Origin: Tatumella sp. JGM91 | GTDB lineage: Bacteria > Pseudomonadota > Gammaproteobacteria > Enterobacterales > Enterobacteriaceae | Direction: 5' to 3' | Length of the DNA: 64,000 nt | NCBI RefSeq assembly: GCF_018257575.1 | Contig: NZ_JAERJP010000006.1 | Location: 1-64,000 of the forward strand | Shown here: positions 1 to 10,097 of the stretch, piece after piece | Position numbering within the stretch: the first letter of the stretch is position 1 | How the letters are laid out: each line of letters begins with the position of its first letter | Translations under genes and position numbers: made by a program | Notes under the pieces: model-generated | The model's database searches: none | What the model saw: only the letters and a program-made list of their open reading frames with translations | What the model was told of the DNA's origin: nothing

Positions 1-1
1 C

Positions 2-77
<76 letters not shown>

Positions 78-223
78 GCCGGTAACGTATAAAATTCTTC
101 ATCGTTACGGGGTGCGAATTATACGAGAATAATTTCCCTGCGCAAGCCCCGCAGATGATATTTTTCGTCTATCCGTGCTGACTGCTGGTTTAATCGGCAA
201 ATTGCTGAGTAATCCGCCTGTTT

Positions 224-772
224 TCAGAGTTTAAGAAAATTTTCGCGGTAATAACGCAGCTCAGCCACCGATTCACGGATATCGTCCAGTGCCTGGTGGG
301 TCCCTGTCTTTTTAAAACCCGGCAGAATTTCAGGTTTCCAGCGCCGCGCCAGCTCTTTTAATGTGCTGACATCAATAGCGCGATAATGGAACCATGCTTC
401 AAGTTCCGGCATATATTTATATAAAAAACGGCGGTCCTGGCCGATACTGTTACCGCAAATAGGTGAAGCGTTCGCCGGTACCCACTGCTTCAAAAACTCC
501 AGTGTTGCCAGCTCAGCAGCACGGTCATCGTGATTGCTGTTTCTGACACGTTCAACCAGCCCGCTCCCCGTATGGGTACGGACATTCCAGTCATCCATCA
601 GGGCAAGCTGCTCATCTGACTGACGGACCGCAATAACCGGCCCTTCCGCCAGAATATTCAGGTCAGCATCGGTGACCAGGGTAGCAATTTCAATTACCCG
701 ATCCCGTTCCGGATCCAGTCCGGTCATTTCGAGATCGATCCAAATCAGGTTATTTTCCCTTGCTGTTGCCAT
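224..772 (-). CDS. orn: Oligoribonuclease
   Basis: 3'-to-5' exoribonuclease that degrades 2-5 nt RNA fragments, including pGpG, to mononucleotides in the cytoplasm. The 182-residue product has the full family length. It carries the DEDDh exonuclease motifs: IDLEMTGLD near residues 12-20 supplies the metal-binding Asp and Glu, and the C-terminal part has the [13 protein letters not shown] segment with the catalytic His and Asp. The gene is divergent from rsgA, 100 nt away, exactly as in E. coli, and is followed by tRNA-Gly. The two genes presumably use separate promoters in this gap. Identification is secure from sequence and synteny. Confidence 0.97.
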   Translation of the reverse strand: MATARENNLIWIDLEMTGLDPERDRVIEIATLVTDADLNILAEGPVIAVRQSDEQLALMDDWNVRTHTGSGLVERVRNSNHDDRAAELATLEFLKQWVPANASPICGNSIGQDRRFLYKYMPELEAWFHYRAIDVSTLKELARRWKPEILPGFKKTGTHQALDDIRESVAELRYYRENFLKL

Positions 773-874
773 GCTTATCTCTCACCGTTGCTAAAATCGT
801 CTATTGATGACTATTAATGGTATCATAGCCGTTTTGTACCGTCGGGCGAAGTCCGGCACAACATGAGAGGAAGT

Positions 875-1927
875 GTGAGCAAAAATAAACTGTCAAAAGG
901 TCAGCAACGCCGTGTCAATGCTAACCATCAGCGACGCCTGAAGCCACGTGTTGAGAAAGCGGAGCCGGATGACAGCCTTTTTGGTGAACCGCAGGAAGGT
1001 ATCGTCATCAGTCGCCTGGGGATGCATGCCGACGTGGAAGACCACCAGGGAAATACCCTGCGCTGTAATCTTCGCCGTACTCTCCGTTCACTGGTCACCG
1101 GCGACCGTGTGGTCTGGCGTGCGCCGAAAAGCGGTACGGGGAAAGGTATTGTCGAAGCAGTACATGAAAGGACTTCGGTACTTAACCGTCCCGATTATTA
1201 TGACGGCCTGAAACCTGTTGCCGCGAATATTGACCAGATAGTCATTGTGTCGGCTATCCTGCCAGAATTATCGCTGAATATTATTGACCGTTACCTGATT
1301 GCCTGCGAAACCCTGAATATCGCGCCATTACTGGTGCTCAACAAGACCGATTTACTGGACGAAGAAGCACGTCATTTTGTTGACCAGCAAATGGATATCT
1401 ACCGCAATATCGGTTATCAGGTACTGATGGTATCCAGCCATAACCAGCAGGGGTTACAGCCTTTAGAGCAAGCGCTCACTGACAGAATCAGTATTTTTGC
1501 CGGACAGTCCGGCGTCGGGAAATCCAGCTTACTGAATACCTTGCTGGGACTGACAGTGGCTGGTGAAAATGAAATCCTGACCAACGAAGTCTCTGATAAT
1601 TCAGGTCTGGGGCAACATACCACCACCGCAGCACGATTGTATCATTTTCCGAAAGGCGGCGACGTTATTGACTCGCCGGGAGTCCGGGAGTTTGGTCTCT
1701 GGCACCTCGATGCAGAACAAGTCACCCGCGGATTCGTCGAATTCGCTGACTATATTGGTCACTGTAAATTCCGTGACTGTAAACATGATACAGATCCGGG
1801 CTGTGCTATCCGCCAGGCAGTAGAAGACGGCAAAATTAATGAAATCCGCTTCGACAGCTATCACCGGATTCTGGAAAGTATGGCTTCAGTGAAAGTCAGA
1901 AAAAATTTTTCTGTCAGTGAGGACTGA
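875..1927 (+). CDS. rsgA: Ribosome small-subunit-dependent GTPase A
   Basis: Circularly permuted GTPase that helps late maturation of the 30S subunit. An OB-fold occupies about residues 40-110. The G motifs then come in permuted order: NKTD, followed by the P-loop GQSGVGKSS, then DSPG. A C-terminal zinc-binding segment has HCKFRDC...CA residues. The longest reading frame opens at an ATG at 863, but the GTG at 875 is preferred. It follows AGAGGA at 866-871, and the protein then begins [13 protein letters not shown], as remembered for E. coli RsgA. Non-ATG starts are usual for this gene. It is followed by psd after 91 nt, as in E. coli. Confidence 0.96.
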   Translation: MSKNKLSKGQQRRVNANHQRRLKPRVEKAEPDDSLFGEPQEGIVISRLGMHADVEDHQGNTLRCNLRRTLRSLVTGDRVVWRAPKSGTGKGIVEAVHERTSVLNRPDYYDGLKPVAANIDQIVIVSAILPELSLNIIDRYLIACETLNIAPLLVLNKTDLLDEEARHFVDQQMDIYRNIGYQVLMVSSHNQQGLQPLEQALTDRISIFAGQSGVGKSSLLNTLLGLTVAGENEILTNEVSDNSGLGQHTTTAARLYHFPKGGDVIDSPGVREFGLWHLDAEQVTRGFVEFADYIGHCKFRDCKHDTDPGCAIRQAVEDGKINEIRFDSYHRILESMASVKVRKNFSVSED

Positions 1928-2018
1928 CTGACATAGCGGCGGGTTTCGCCATCTCATTAAGGCATCGCTCGCGTTCGCCTTTTTTATTTTAAACGTCGTG
2001 ATTACGCCAGGAGGCAAA

Positions 2019-2915
2019 ATGCTGGAACGAATCAAACTTGGCATTAACGCAATTTTACCCAAAAAACAGTTAACCGAACTGGCCGGGTGGGCAGCAAGCC
2101 GTCGTGGTGGCTGGCTGACCCGTACTCTGATTGATATTTTTGTCTGGTATTACAAAGTTGATATGTCAGAGGCTGCACAGAAGAACACCTCTGCCTACCC
2201 GACATTTAATGATTTCTTTGTCCGCCCCCTTAAAGAAGGTGCGCGGCCTGTCGATAATAACCCGAACCACCTGATTCAGCCCGCCGATGGTGCTGTGAGT
2301 CAGGCCGGACGGATTGAAGAAGACCAGATTTTTCAGGCCAAAGGCCATTATTACTCTCTGCAAGCCTTACTGGCGGGTAACGACACGCGGGCTGCCGACT
2401 TCCTGAACGGCCAGTTTATTACGACCTACCTTGCTCCGCGCGACTATCACCGTGTTCATATGCCATGTAATGGTATTTTACGAGAGATGGTCTATGTCCC
2501 CGGCGATCTGTACTCGGTTAACCCGTTAACTGCACGCAATATCCCGAATCTGTTTGCCCGTAACGAGCGGGTTATCTGTTATTTCGATACAGACTTTGGC
2601 CCTATGGCTCAGATTCTGGTCGGTGCCACCATTGTCGGCAGTATCGAAACTGTCTGGGCAGGAACGATTACTCCGCCACGCGAAGGTGTGATCAAACGCT
2701 GGCATTATCCGGCAGCGGATGCTGAAGGCGCCGTAGTGCTACTGAAAGGCGACGAGATGGGCCGCTTTAAACTGGGCTCTACGGTAATTAACTTGTTTGC
2801 CCGCAATAAAGTTATCTTCAGTGAGTCTCTGGAAGCCGAAACGAAAACCCGTCTCGGCCAGCCACTGGCTACCCCGTATACGGATATCAGCACCGACAGC
2901 ACTGTCACAGGATAA
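2019..2915 (+). CDS. psd: Phosphatidylserine decarboxylase proenzyme
   Basis: Converts phosphatidylserine to phosphatidylethanolamine at the inner membrane, the last step of PE synthesis. The proenzyme cleaves itself at an LGST motif to generate the pyruvoyl cofactor. With the start at ATG 2019 the cleavage Ser is residue 254, the same number as in E. coli. This start sits 5 nt after AGGAGGC (2009-2014 region), a strong ribosome-binding site, so the GTG at 1998 is rejected. The central segment [14 protein letters not shown] is the family signature. The C-terminus is shorter than E. coli's acidic tail (298 residues in all). The stop is 16 nt before mscM, so the two are probably co-transcribed. 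Confidence 0.96.
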   Translation: MLERIKLGINAILPKKQLTELAGWAASRRGGWLTRTLIDIFVWYYKVDMSEAAQKNTSAYPTFNDFFVRPLKEGARPVDNNPNHLIQPADGAVSQAGRIEEDQIFQAKGHYYSLQALLAGNDTRAADFLNGQFITTYLAPRDYHRVHMPCNGILREMVYVPGDLYSVNPLTARNIPNLFARNERVICYFDTDFGPMAQILVGATIVGSIETVWAGTITPPREGVIKRWHYPAADAEGAVVLLKGDEMGRFKLGSTVINLFARNKVIFSESLEAETKTRLGQPLATPYTDISTDSTVTG

Positions 2916-2931
2916 ATCGGAGAACGATAAC

Positions 2932-5900
2932 GTGCGCGCGATTGTGGTTTTACTGCTGGGATTAACGCTCAGTTTTTCACTGTATGCGGCCTCTGTTCCT
3001 GATGCAACACAGCTAAAACAGGCACTGGAAGAGGCCAGAAGCGCTAAAATCAGTGCCGCCCAGACCGAGCAGGTACAGTTATTACAGGCTGCACTTGAGT
3101 CTATCGATCAGCGCACGGCGTCTCTTGAACAGGCTCGTCAGTATCAGTCTGTTATTGATAATTTCCCTAAACTGTCTAAACAACTGAGGCAGCAAATTGC
3201 CTCAGTCACAGATAACCCTAAAACCGTTAACCCGTCGCTTAATAGCAGTGACCTGGAACAGGAAATCCTGCGGGCCAGTAGCCAGTTACTGGAAGAAGGC
3301 CGTCAGGCTCAGCAGGAACAGGATCGGGCACGGGAAATCAGCGACTCGTTAACCCAGCTGCCTCAGCAGCAAACAGAAGCCCGCCGAGCTCTGGCTGACA
3401 GTGATCGCCGTATCCAGGGTCAGCAAACTGCGGCGACCCGGCTGGGACAGGCCAGAGTCTGGGCCAGAGAGGCCGGAAATGCAGCCAGTAAAGCGCGGGT
3501 AAATGAGCTGGAGCTGGCACAGTTGTCTGCCAGTAACCGTCAGGAACTTGCCCGCCTGCGGGCCGAGCTCCACCAGAAAACGATGTCACAACTGGATGCC
3601 TATCTGCAGGCATTGCGTAATCAGCTAAATAATCAGCGTCAGCAGGAAGCCCAGCAGGCGCTGGAGCGTACCGAGCAGTTAGCAGAGAACAGCGGCGAAC
3701 TTCCGCCGGGGATCAGCGAACAGTTCAATATTAACCGTGATCTTTCAGCGGACCTCAATCAGCAGGCCCAGCGTATGGATCTGGTGACCTCCCAGCAGCG
3801 GCTGGCGGCTAACCAGACATTACAGGTTCGTCAGGCCCTCAGCACGTTACGTGAACAGTCACAATGGCTGGGAGAGTCCAATTTACTGGGAGAAGCATTG
3901 CGGGCACAGGTGGCCCGTTTACCGGAAGTGCCTAAGTCGCAACAGATTGACAGTGAAATGGGAGAGTTACGGGTTCAGCGTCTCCACTATGAAGATCTGC
4001 TTAATCGTCAGGCAAGTCTGCATTCACTGACCCAGGAAAACGGTACAGCACTGACCAGTGAGCAGGTAAAGATTCTTGACGCCCAGTTAAAAACCCAGCG
4101 GGAATTACTCAATTCACTGATTTCGGGATGTGATTCGCTGATCCTTGAAATTACCAAGCTGAAAGTAGCTAACACACAGCTACAGGATGCTCTGAACGAT
4201 GTCAAAGATGCCACCCATCGTTATCTGTTCTGGACCGCTGATGTCGGCCCGGTCACTCTGCATTATCCGGTGCAGGTTGCCCAGGACTTATCCCGGTTGC
4301 TGTCACTGGATACCTTTGGCCAGCTGGGTAAGGCCTTTATGATGATGTTCACTGCCAGGGAGTCGATTATTCCGGTGGTGGGCGCATTATTCCTGGTGGC
4401 GATAAGTCTCAGTTCCCGCCGCCATTACCGGGCCTTTCTGGCGCGCGCGGCCTCTAAAGTCGGTAAAGTAACACTGGACAGTTTCAGTCTGACTGTACGT
4501 ACGGTGTTCTGGTCGATTCTGGTCGCCCTGCCCCTGCCGGTGCTATGGGCTGCGCTCGGTTACGGCCTGCAACATGCCTGGCCCTATCCTATCGCGGTCG
4601 CCATTGGCGACGGGGTAACCGCAACCCTGCCGATATTATGGGCATTTATGATCAGTGCATCGTTTGCCCGGCCTCACGGGCTGTTTATTGCTCATTTCCG
4701 CTGGCCGCAGGCCAGTGTGGCCAGAGCAATGCGCTACTATTCGCTGACCGTCGGGGTCATTGTCCCTTTGATCATGGTGCTGATTACTTTCGATAATCTG
4801 GATGACAGACAGTTTTCTGCTTCACTCGGCCGCCTGAGCTTTATTCTTATCTGTATCGCCCTGACTGTCGTCACTAATGCCCTGAAACGGGCCGGCCTGC
4901 CGCTTTATTTTGACAGGCAGGGCAACAGCGACAATATGACTAACACCCTGCTGTGGGATGTCATGATGGCTATCCCGCCTATCGCAGCACTGGCATCCTG
5001 TGTCGGTTATCTGGCAACAGCGCAGGCCCTGCTTGCCCGGCTGGAAAGTTCACTGGGCATCTGGTTTGTACTGCTGGTGATTTATCATATTATCCGTCGC
5101 TGGATGCTGATTCAGCGACGCAGAATTGAATTCGACCGTGCACGGCAAAAACGTGCCGATATGCTGGCCAGCCGTGCCCGCAGCGGAGAAGAAGAAAAGG
5201 AACACCACGGTTCTGCCACAGAAGCGCCTGACATTGAAGAGCCGGTGGTGGATCTTGATACCATCAGTGCGCAATCACTGCGGCTGGTACGTTCTCTGCT
5301 TACCCTGGTCGCTCTGGTATCCCTGATTCTGCTGTGGTCAGAACTGCATTCGGCATTCTCTTTTCTGGAAAATATTCCGTTATGGGATGCCGGTTCAGGG
5401 ACTGCCGCCGGTGAAACTATTCAGTCTGTGACTCTCGGGGCGGTACTGATTGCCATTCTGGTACTGATTATCACCCTGCAGCTGGTGCGGAATATGCCGG
5501 CCCTGCTGGAACTGGCAATATTACAACATCTCAGCCTGACCCCGGGGACCGGATATGCTATTACCACCCTGACCAAATATCTGTTAATGATCATCGGGGT
5601 AATGACAGCATTTTCTATGCTGGGAATAGACTGGGCAAAACTGCAATGGCTGGTCGCCGCCTTAGGTGTCGGGCTGGGCTTCGGACTACAGGAGATTTTT
5701 GCAAACTTTATTTCCGGCCTGATTATTTTGTTCGAAAAACCGATCCGCATCGGCGATACCGTAACTATCCGTGAACTGACCGGCACCATTTCCCGCATCA
5801 ATACCCGGGCAACCACCATCACAGACTGGGATCGTAAAGAGATTATTGTGCCAAACCGGGCATTTATTACCGAACAGTTTGTGAACTGGTCATTGTCCGA

Positions 5901-6267
5901 TGCTGTTACCCGTGTGGTTCTGACCATTCCGGCCCCTGCTCACGTTAACAGTGAACTGGTCACCCGGGTGCTGAAACAGGCAGCTGAACGCTGCAGTTAC
6001 GTACTCAGTACCCCACCGCCGGAGGCCTTTCTGGTCGATCTTCAGCAAGGGATACAGTTATTTGAATTGCGTATTTATGCGGCCGAAATGGGGCACCGCA
6101 TGCCATTACGTCATGAGCTTCATCAGTTAATTTTGCATGGTTTCGCGCAAAACGACATTGAGATGCCCTTCCCGCCATTCCAGGTGCGGATGGAAAAGGT
6201 CGGCAGTGCATTACCGGGCAGCCAGGGAACACCTGCGACCAAAACTTATAAATCAGGCGGACTATAA
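2932..6267 (+). CDS. mscM: Miniconductance mechanosensitive channel MscM (YjeP)
   Basis: Large MscS-superfamily channel that releases solutes on hypo-osmotic shock. The GTG at 2932 follows CGGAGA (2918-2923) and gives 1111 residues, close to the about 1107 of the E. coli protein. An upstream ATG at 2797 would run through the end of psd and is rejected. Layout: signal peptide to about residue 20; a long Gln/Ala-rich periplasmic coiled coil to about 470; a series of membrane segments from about 480; then the C-terminal MscS core near residues 890-960. That core holds the Gly/Ala-rich pore helix (LGVGLGFGLQEIFANF) and the beta domain starting KPIRIGDTV. It forms an operon with psd. Confidence 0.96.
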   Translation: MRAIVVLLLGLTLSFSLYAASVPDATQLKQALEEARSAKISAAQTEQVQLLQAALESIDQRTASLEQARQYQSVIDNFPKLSKQLRQQIASVTDNPKTVNPSLNSSDLEQEILRASSQLLEEGRQAQQEQDRAREISDSLTQLPQQQTEARRALADSDRRIQGQQTAATRLGQARVWAREAGNAASKARVNELELAQLSASNRQELARLRAELHQKTMSQLDAYLQALRNQLNNQRQQEAQQALERTEQLAENSGELPPGISEQFNINRDLSADLNQQAQRMDLVTSQQRLAANQTLQVRQALSTLREQSQWLGESNLLGEALRAQVARLPEVPKSQQIDSEMGELRVQRLHYEDLLNRQASLHSLTQENGTALTSEQVKILDAQLKTQRELLNSLISGCDSLILEITKLKVANTQLQDALNDVKDATHRYLFWTADVGPVTLHYPVQVAQDLSRLLSLDTFGQLGKAFMMMFTARESIIPVVGALFLVAISLSSRRHYRAFLARAASKVGKVTLDSFSLTVRTVFWSILVALPLPVLWAALGYGLQHAWPYPIAVAIGDGVTATLPILWAFMISASFARPHGLFIAHFRWPQASVARAMRYYSLTVGVIVPLIMVLITFDNLDDRQFSASLGRLSFILICIALTVVTNALKRAGLPLYFDRQGNSDNMTNTLLWDVMMAIPPIAALASCVGYLATAQALLARLESSLGIWFVLLVIYHIIRRWMLIQRRRIEFDRARQKRADMLASRARSGEEEKEHHGSATEAPDIEEPVVDLDTISAQSLRLVRSLLTLVALVSLILLWSELHSAFSFLENIPLWDAGSGTAAGETIQSVTLGAVLIAILVLIITLQLVRNMPALLELAILQHLSLTPGTGYAITTLTKYLLMIIGVMTAFSMLGIDWAKLQWLVAALGVGLGFGLQEIFANFISGLIILFEKPIRIGDTVTIRELTGTISRINTRATTITDWDRKEIIVPNRAFITEQFVNWSLSDAVTRVVLTIPAPAHVNSELVTRVLKQAAERCSYVLSTPPPEAFLVDLQQGIQLFELRIYAAEMGHRMPLRHELHQLILHGFAQNDIEMPFPPFQVRMEKVGSALPGSQGTPATKTYKSGGL

Positions 6268-6281
6268 ATTCGGGGAGAGTT

Positions 6282-6308
6282 ACTGGCCCGGAAGAATTCA
6301 GGGCCAGT
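6282..6308. repeat. Inverted repeat at the mscM/epmA convergent junction
   Basis: ACTGGCCC at 6282-6289 pairs with GGGCCAGT at 6301-6308 across an 11-nt loop, lying between the converging stops of mscM and epmA. No T-run follows on either strand. It may act as a transcript-end stabiliser or a weak bidirectional terminator. Confidence 0.5.
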
Positions 6309-6313
6309 GGCTG

Positions 6314-7291
6314 TCAGCAGCGATCAACAGGGAAAGCGATCACCTCACTCAGCGATGTGGCTTTCAGTGCCAGCATAATCAGGCGGTCGACCCCCAGCGC
6401 AACTCCGGAACAATCGGGCATGCCATACTCAAGGGCTGCCAGCAAAAACTGATCTATCGGTTGTTCAGGCAGTCCCCGCGCGACACGACGCCGGTTGTCC
6501 TGCTCAAAACGCTGCCGCTGCTCATCGCCGTTAGTCAGTTCACGAAAGCCATTTGCCAGTTCGATGCCTTTGTAATAGACCTCAAAACGCTCAGCAACAC
6601 GGTGGTCTTCGGTACTGATTTCGGCCAGTGAGGCCTGTGATGCCGGGAAGTGGTACACAAATGCCGGTTTATCCTGACCAATATGGGGTTCAACACCCAG
6701 CATAAATAACAGCTGCAATAGGGTGTCAATATCATCTTCAGATGCGGCTAAATCACCGGCTCCCAGGCTAGCAGCCACCGCCACTAACGCATCTTTATCC
6801 GCAGACAACGGATCAATGTTCAGGCAACGAATAAATGCCTGCTGATAAGACAGTGTTTCGCCACTGTCACATTCCAGAATCTGCTGCAGAAGATCATCCA
6901 CTTCATTCATCAGCCGGTACATATCATAGTGCGGACGGTACCATTCCAGCATGGTGAATTCAGGATTATGATGCCGGCCGGCTTCTTCGTTACGGAAACT
7001 GCGGTTCATCTGATATATAGGGCCACTGCCGGCGGCCAGTAACCGCTTCATATGATATTCAGGGCTGGTCATAAGCCACAGGTCACGGCCCTCAGAGGCC
7101 CCCGGGCCGACAAACCGGGTACGGAAAGGCACCAGATGAATATCGGTCACCGTTGCCTGGCTCATGGCTGGAGTATCTACTTCAAGGACACCGCGATCTG
7201 CAAAAAAACGCCGGATATCCGCCAGAATAGCCGCACGTTTAAGTAGATTAGCTACCGGGGCGCTGGGTTGCCAGGTTGCGGTTTCGTTCAT
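6314..7291 (-). CDS. epmA: EF-P beta-lysylation protein EpmA (PoxA/GenX)
   Basis: Class II lysyl-tRNA-synthetase paralogue that attaches (R)-beta-lysine to Lys34 of elongation factor P. The start at 7291 ([11 protein letters not shown]) gives 325 residues, the E. coli length. The longer frame from 7336 adds 15 unrelated residues and is rejected. Class II aminoacyl-tRNA-synthetase motif 2 (RSFRNEE) and motif 3 ([12 protein letters not shown]) are intact, and there is no N-terminal anticodon-binding domain. Its substrate efp and the aminomutase epmB lie within 2 kb. In E. coli this gene faces frdABCD; here that operon is missing and ecnA follows instead. Confidence 0.97.
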   Translation of the reverse strand: MNETATWQPSAPVANLLKRAAILADIRRFFADRGVLEVDTPAMSQATVTDIHLVPFRTRFVGPGASEGRDLWLMTSPEYHMKRLLAAGSGPIYQMNRSFRNEEAGRHHNPEFTMLEWYRPHYDMYRLMNEVDDLLQQILECDSGETLSYQQAFIRCLNIDPLSADKDALVAVAASLGAGDLAASEDDIDTLLQLLFMLGVEPHIGQDKPAFVYHFPASQASLAEISTEDHRVAERFEVYYKGIELANGFRELTNGDEQRQRFEQDNRRRVARGLPEQPIDQFLLAALEYGMPDCSGVALGVDRLIMLALKATSLSEVIAFPVDRC

Positions 7292-7602
7292 CTGTAGTAC
7301 TCCTGATCTGACAAAAGGGAGGCAGTCTACATGCATGCAACTTAAACGACAAACAATCTTGTCCTATGACCGGTCTGAATACAGGACAAAAAAGGTGACA
7401 GCCGCTCACCCAGCGACCAGCCAGCCGCAGGCCTCCGCCAGCCAGTAAAATTGCTCCGTGAGAGCATAAAGAGAATACAGGGATATTCTGTCAGCGGAGC
7501 GGCATAACAACCGGCATCCGTCGAAGATGAACTGATAGCCTGTCAATCCGGCAGTAAAACAGCAGACAACACAGCAGCCATCAGGTGCGCTTTGTCCGCG
7601 TT
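7292..7602. other. Intergenic region at the former frdABCD-ampC-blc position
   Basis: This 311-nt stretch lies between epmA and ecnA. E. coli carries frdABCD, ampC, blc, gdx and ecnB here. I see no convincing reading frame, no frd remnant and no clear terminator. The epmA promoter should lie just right of 7291, but no strong -35/-10 pair stands out. Confidence 0.6.
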
Positions 7603-7734
7603 TTATTCAGCGACTCTGGAGATAGCATTACCGAGGTGCGAAACATCCTCACCAAAACCATGAAAGGTATTACATCCGCTCAGGACTGATGTCAGTAAAC
7701 AGAGTAACAGGATCTGCAGGCTGCGTTTTTTCAT
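7603..7734 (-). CDS. ecnA: Entericidin A lipoprotein
   Basis: A 43-residue reading frame, too short for a standard ORF cut-off. It encodes a type II signal peptide ending in the lipobox LSGC, with Cys at residue 21. The short amphipathic mature part CNTFHGFGEDVSHLGNAISR is diagnostic of entericidins. In E. coli EcnA is the antidote partner of the bacteriolytic EcnB. It lies immediately downstream of efp on the same strand, as in E. coli, but no ecnB-like frame follows. An AAGAAA stretch just before the ATG is a weak ribosome-binding site. The lipid-modified product would sit in the cell envelope. Its role without EcnB is uncertain. Confidence 0.9.
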   Translation of the reverse strand: MKKRSLQILLLCLLTSVLSGCNTFHGFGEDVSHLGNAISRVAE

Positions 7735-7788
7735 TTTCTTCAATCCGTCATGCAGGCGCACCGCTGCGATGCGATGCGCCTGACAGAC

Positions 7789-8355
7789 TTACTTAACGCG
7801 TGATACGTATTCGCCGGAACGGGTGTCAACTCTAATGACTTCACCAATCTGAACGAATAATGGTACTTTGACTACCGCACCGGTTGTCAGGGTTGCAGGT
7901 TTACCACCGGTACCGGCAGTATCACCTTTCAGGCCGGGATCGGTCTGGGTAATTTCTGCTTCGATAAAGTTCGGCGGAGTGATAGCGATCGGGTTACCGT
8001 TCCACAGAGTAACGATACATTCTGCCTGATCCTGCAGCCATTTACCGTTTTCGCCTACAGCTTTCTCATCCGCAGCCAGCTGTTCGAAGGTATTGTTATT
8101 CATGAAGTGCCAGAACTCACCGTCGTTGTACAGATAAGTCAGAGTCACATCAACAACATCCGCACCTTCAGCAGAGTCAGTAGACTTGAACGTTTTTTCG
8201 ATCAGTTTACCGGTCAGCAGACGACGCATTTTTACACGGGCAAAAGCCTGACCTTTACCAGGTTTAACAAACTCACTCGCTTCGATGGCATAAGGTTCGC
8301 CATCAAACATAATTTTAAGACCGTTACGAAAATCGTTGCTAGAATATGTTGCCAT
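7789..8355 (-). CDS. efp: Translation elongation factor P
   Basis: Rescues ribosomes stalled at polyproline stretches by entering next to the peptidyl site. The start at 8355 (MATYSSNDF) gives 188 residues as in E. coli; the upstream in-frame Met at 8370 is rejected. The modified lysine is Lys34 in the loop KPGKGQAF. The three domains are a KOW-like N-terminal domain and two OB folds, ending GEYVSRVK. epmB diverges 40 nt upstream and ecnA follows 54 nt downstream. With epmA also in the window, the whole beta-lysylation pathway except the final hydroxylase (epmC) is visible. Confidence 0.98.
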   Translation of the reverse strand: MATYSSNDFRNGLKIMFDGEPYAIEASEFVKPGKGQAFARVKMRRLLTGKLIEKTFKSTDSAEGADVVDVTLTYLYNDGEFWHFMNNNTFEQLAADEKAVGENGKWLQDQAECIVTLWNGNPIAITPPNFIEAEITQTDPGLKGDTAGTGGKPATLTTGAVVKVPLFVQIGEVIRVDTRSGEYVSRVK

Positions 8356-8395
8356 GAAGGCCCTCGACATATGGATACTGGACTAAGCCAAAAAA

Positions 8396-9424
8396 ATGGC
8401 AAACATTGTAACCCTAAATACCCCCTCCAGAGAAGATTGGTTGCATCAACTTGCGGAAGTTGTCACCGAACCTGATGAATTACTGAAACTTTTAAATCTG
8501 GAACACCTGCCGGCACTGAGTGCCGGAGCCGATGCACGCCGGTTATTTGCCTTACGGGTACCGCGTGCTTTTATCCGGCGGATGGAAAAAGGCAATCCGG
8601 ATGATCCGTTATTACGCCAGGTACTGACTCTGCAGGAAGAGTTTATTGTCACCCCCGGCTACAGTACCGATCCGCTGGAAGAGCAGCAAAGCGCGGTCCC
8701 CGGCGTACTGCATAAGTACCGTAACCGGGCGTTATTACTGGTCAAGGGCGGCTGCGCGGTGAACTGCCGTTATTGTTTCCGCCGCCATTTCCCTTATCAG
8801 GATAATCAGGGAAATAAGCGAAACTGGCGCGCTGCGCTGGACTATATTCGCCAGCATCCGGAACTGGATGAAATTATTTTTTCCGGCGGTGACCCGTTGA
8901 TGGCCAAAGATCATGAACTGGACTGGCTGATCAGCGAACTGGAGTCAATACCGCATATTCGCCGGCTAAGGATCCACAGCAGGCTGCCGGTCGTTATTCC
9001 GGCACGGATTACTGATCGCCTGTGTCAGCGTCTGACCGGCACAAGGCTGCAGGTCATTATGGTGACCCATATTAACCATGCCAATGAGATAGACCAGCCA
9101 CTGAAAGATGCCATGGGTCTGCTGAAAAAAGCAGGTGTGACCCTGCTGAATCAAAGCGTGTTATTACGCGGGGTGAACGATGATGCCGGGACGCTGGCGG
9201 CGCTGAGTAACGCCCTGTTTGACTCCGGCATTTTGCCCTATTATCTGCACGTATTAGATAAAGTTCAGGGCGCTGCACATTTTTATGTCTCTGATGATCA
9301 AGCACGACAAATCATGCGCCAGTTGCTGACGCAAGTATCAGGCTATATGGTGCCAAAACTGGCCCGGGAAATCGGCGGGGAGCCAAGCAAAACCCCCCTG
9401 GATTTACAACTAAGACAAAACTGA
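8396..9424 (+). CDS. epmB: EF-P (R)-beta-lysine formation protein, L-lysine 2,3-aminomutase
   Basis: Radical-SAM, PLP-dependent enzyme that converts (S)-alpha-lysine to (R)-beta-lysine, the donor for EpmA. The CxxxCxxC cluster motif binding the 4Fe-4S centre is at Cys120, Cys124 and Cys127 (GGCAVNCRYC). The product has 342 residues, the family length, and ends DLQLRQN. It is transcribed away from efp with 40 nt between starts, so the promoters overlap and the two genes may be balanced together. A GC-rich hairpin lies 67 nt past the stop. Confidence 0.97.
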   Translation: MANIVTLNTPSREDWLHQLAEVVTEPDELLKLLNLEHLPALSAGADARRLFALRVPRAFIRRMEKGNPDDPLLRQVLTLQEEFIVTPGYSTDPLEEQQSAVPGVLHKYRNRALLLVKGGCAVNCRYCFRRHFPYQDNQGNKRNWRAALDYIRQHPELDEIIFSGGDPLMAKDHELDWLISELESIPHIRRLRIHSRLPVVIPARITDRLCQRLTGTRLQVIMVTHINHANEIDQPLKDAMGLLKKAGVTLLNQSVLLRGVNDDAGTLAALSNALFDSGILPYYLHVLDKVQGAAHFYVSDDQARQIMRQLLTQVSGYMVPKLAREIGGEPSKTPLDLQLRQN

Positions 9425-9491
9425 AAGAGAATATTTACTGATCAAACGCAGCTAAACTGCGTCATAAAACCTCTATTATCCCCGCCACGGC

Positions 9492-9520
9492 TTGTCCGGG
9501 GCTGCCAATTGCCCGGACAA
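9492..9520 (+). terminator. Probable terminator downstream of epmB
   Basis: TTGTCCGGG at 9492-9500 pairs with CCCGGACAA at 9512-9520 and is followed by a T-rich stretch (CGTTGTTTTGTTG). It resembles an intrinsic terminator, although the T-run is interrupted by G. Confidence 0.6.
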
Positions 9521-9577
9521 CGTTGTTTTGTTGCGCCTGTCCGGCACAACGCGAAAAACGATATCTAAGGATAATTT

Positions 9578-10006
9578 ATGAAAAGAACAGTAACTGCCCT
9601 GAGCCTGACCTTAGTTTCTCTGCTGACGATTAATGCTGCCAGTGCCGCAGAAAGTTGTGCTGATAAGCGCGCTTCTATCGAGAAAGAAATCAGCTATGCG
9701 CGCCAGCATAACAACACCTTTAAACTGGCGGGGCTGCAGAAAGCACTCGATGAAGTGAATACCCATTGTACTGCCGCATCAGTGCGTAACGATGCACAGC
9801 AGGCGGTGAGAAAGGCCGAAAAGAAACTGAGCGAAAAACAGAATGATTTGCGGGAAGCTGAACAGGATTTGAACCAGGCCATTGCCCGTGACAACAAAAG
9901 CAAAATTAATAAATATCAGGAAAAAGTGACTGAGAAAAAACAGGACCTCGAGAAACTGACCCGCCATCTTGATCAGCTGAATAGTGAACTGAACTCACTG
10001 AAATAA
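9578..10006 (+). CDS. DUF1090 family periplasmic protein (YqjC-like)
   Basis: A 142-residue secreted protein of unknown function. A signal peptide covers about residues 1-23 with a cleavage site near ASAA/ES. The mature part starts CADKRASIEKEISYA, carries a second Cys around residue 66 (NTHC), and continues into a charged Lys/Glu/Gln-rich coiled coil to the end. That layout matches the DUF1090/YqjC family. In E. coli yqjC lies elsewhere (near yqjD/E), so its position between epmB and yjeI is a local difference. The likely role is an envelope structural or stress protein, but no direct function can be read from the sequence. Confidence 0.8.
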   Translation: MKRTVTALSLTLVSLLTINAASAAESCADKRASIEKEISYARQHNNTFKLAGLQKALDEVNTHCTAASVRNDAQQAVRKAEKKLSEKQNDLREAEQDLNQAIARDNKSKINKYQEKVTEKKQDLEKLTRHLDQLNSELNSLK

Positions 10007-10097
10007 TACTACTGCGACAGACAGAGGCCCTGCTTCCGTCTGTCCCTGTCGGTGCGCGGGGAAAGTCCCCGCCACTACCGCGACTATTCAGACAGTG

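Noticed and set aside
5421..5927. 168-codon minus-strand frame within mscM
   Set aside because: Lies opposite the conserved MscS core; composition is what an antisense of a membrane-protein gene gives.
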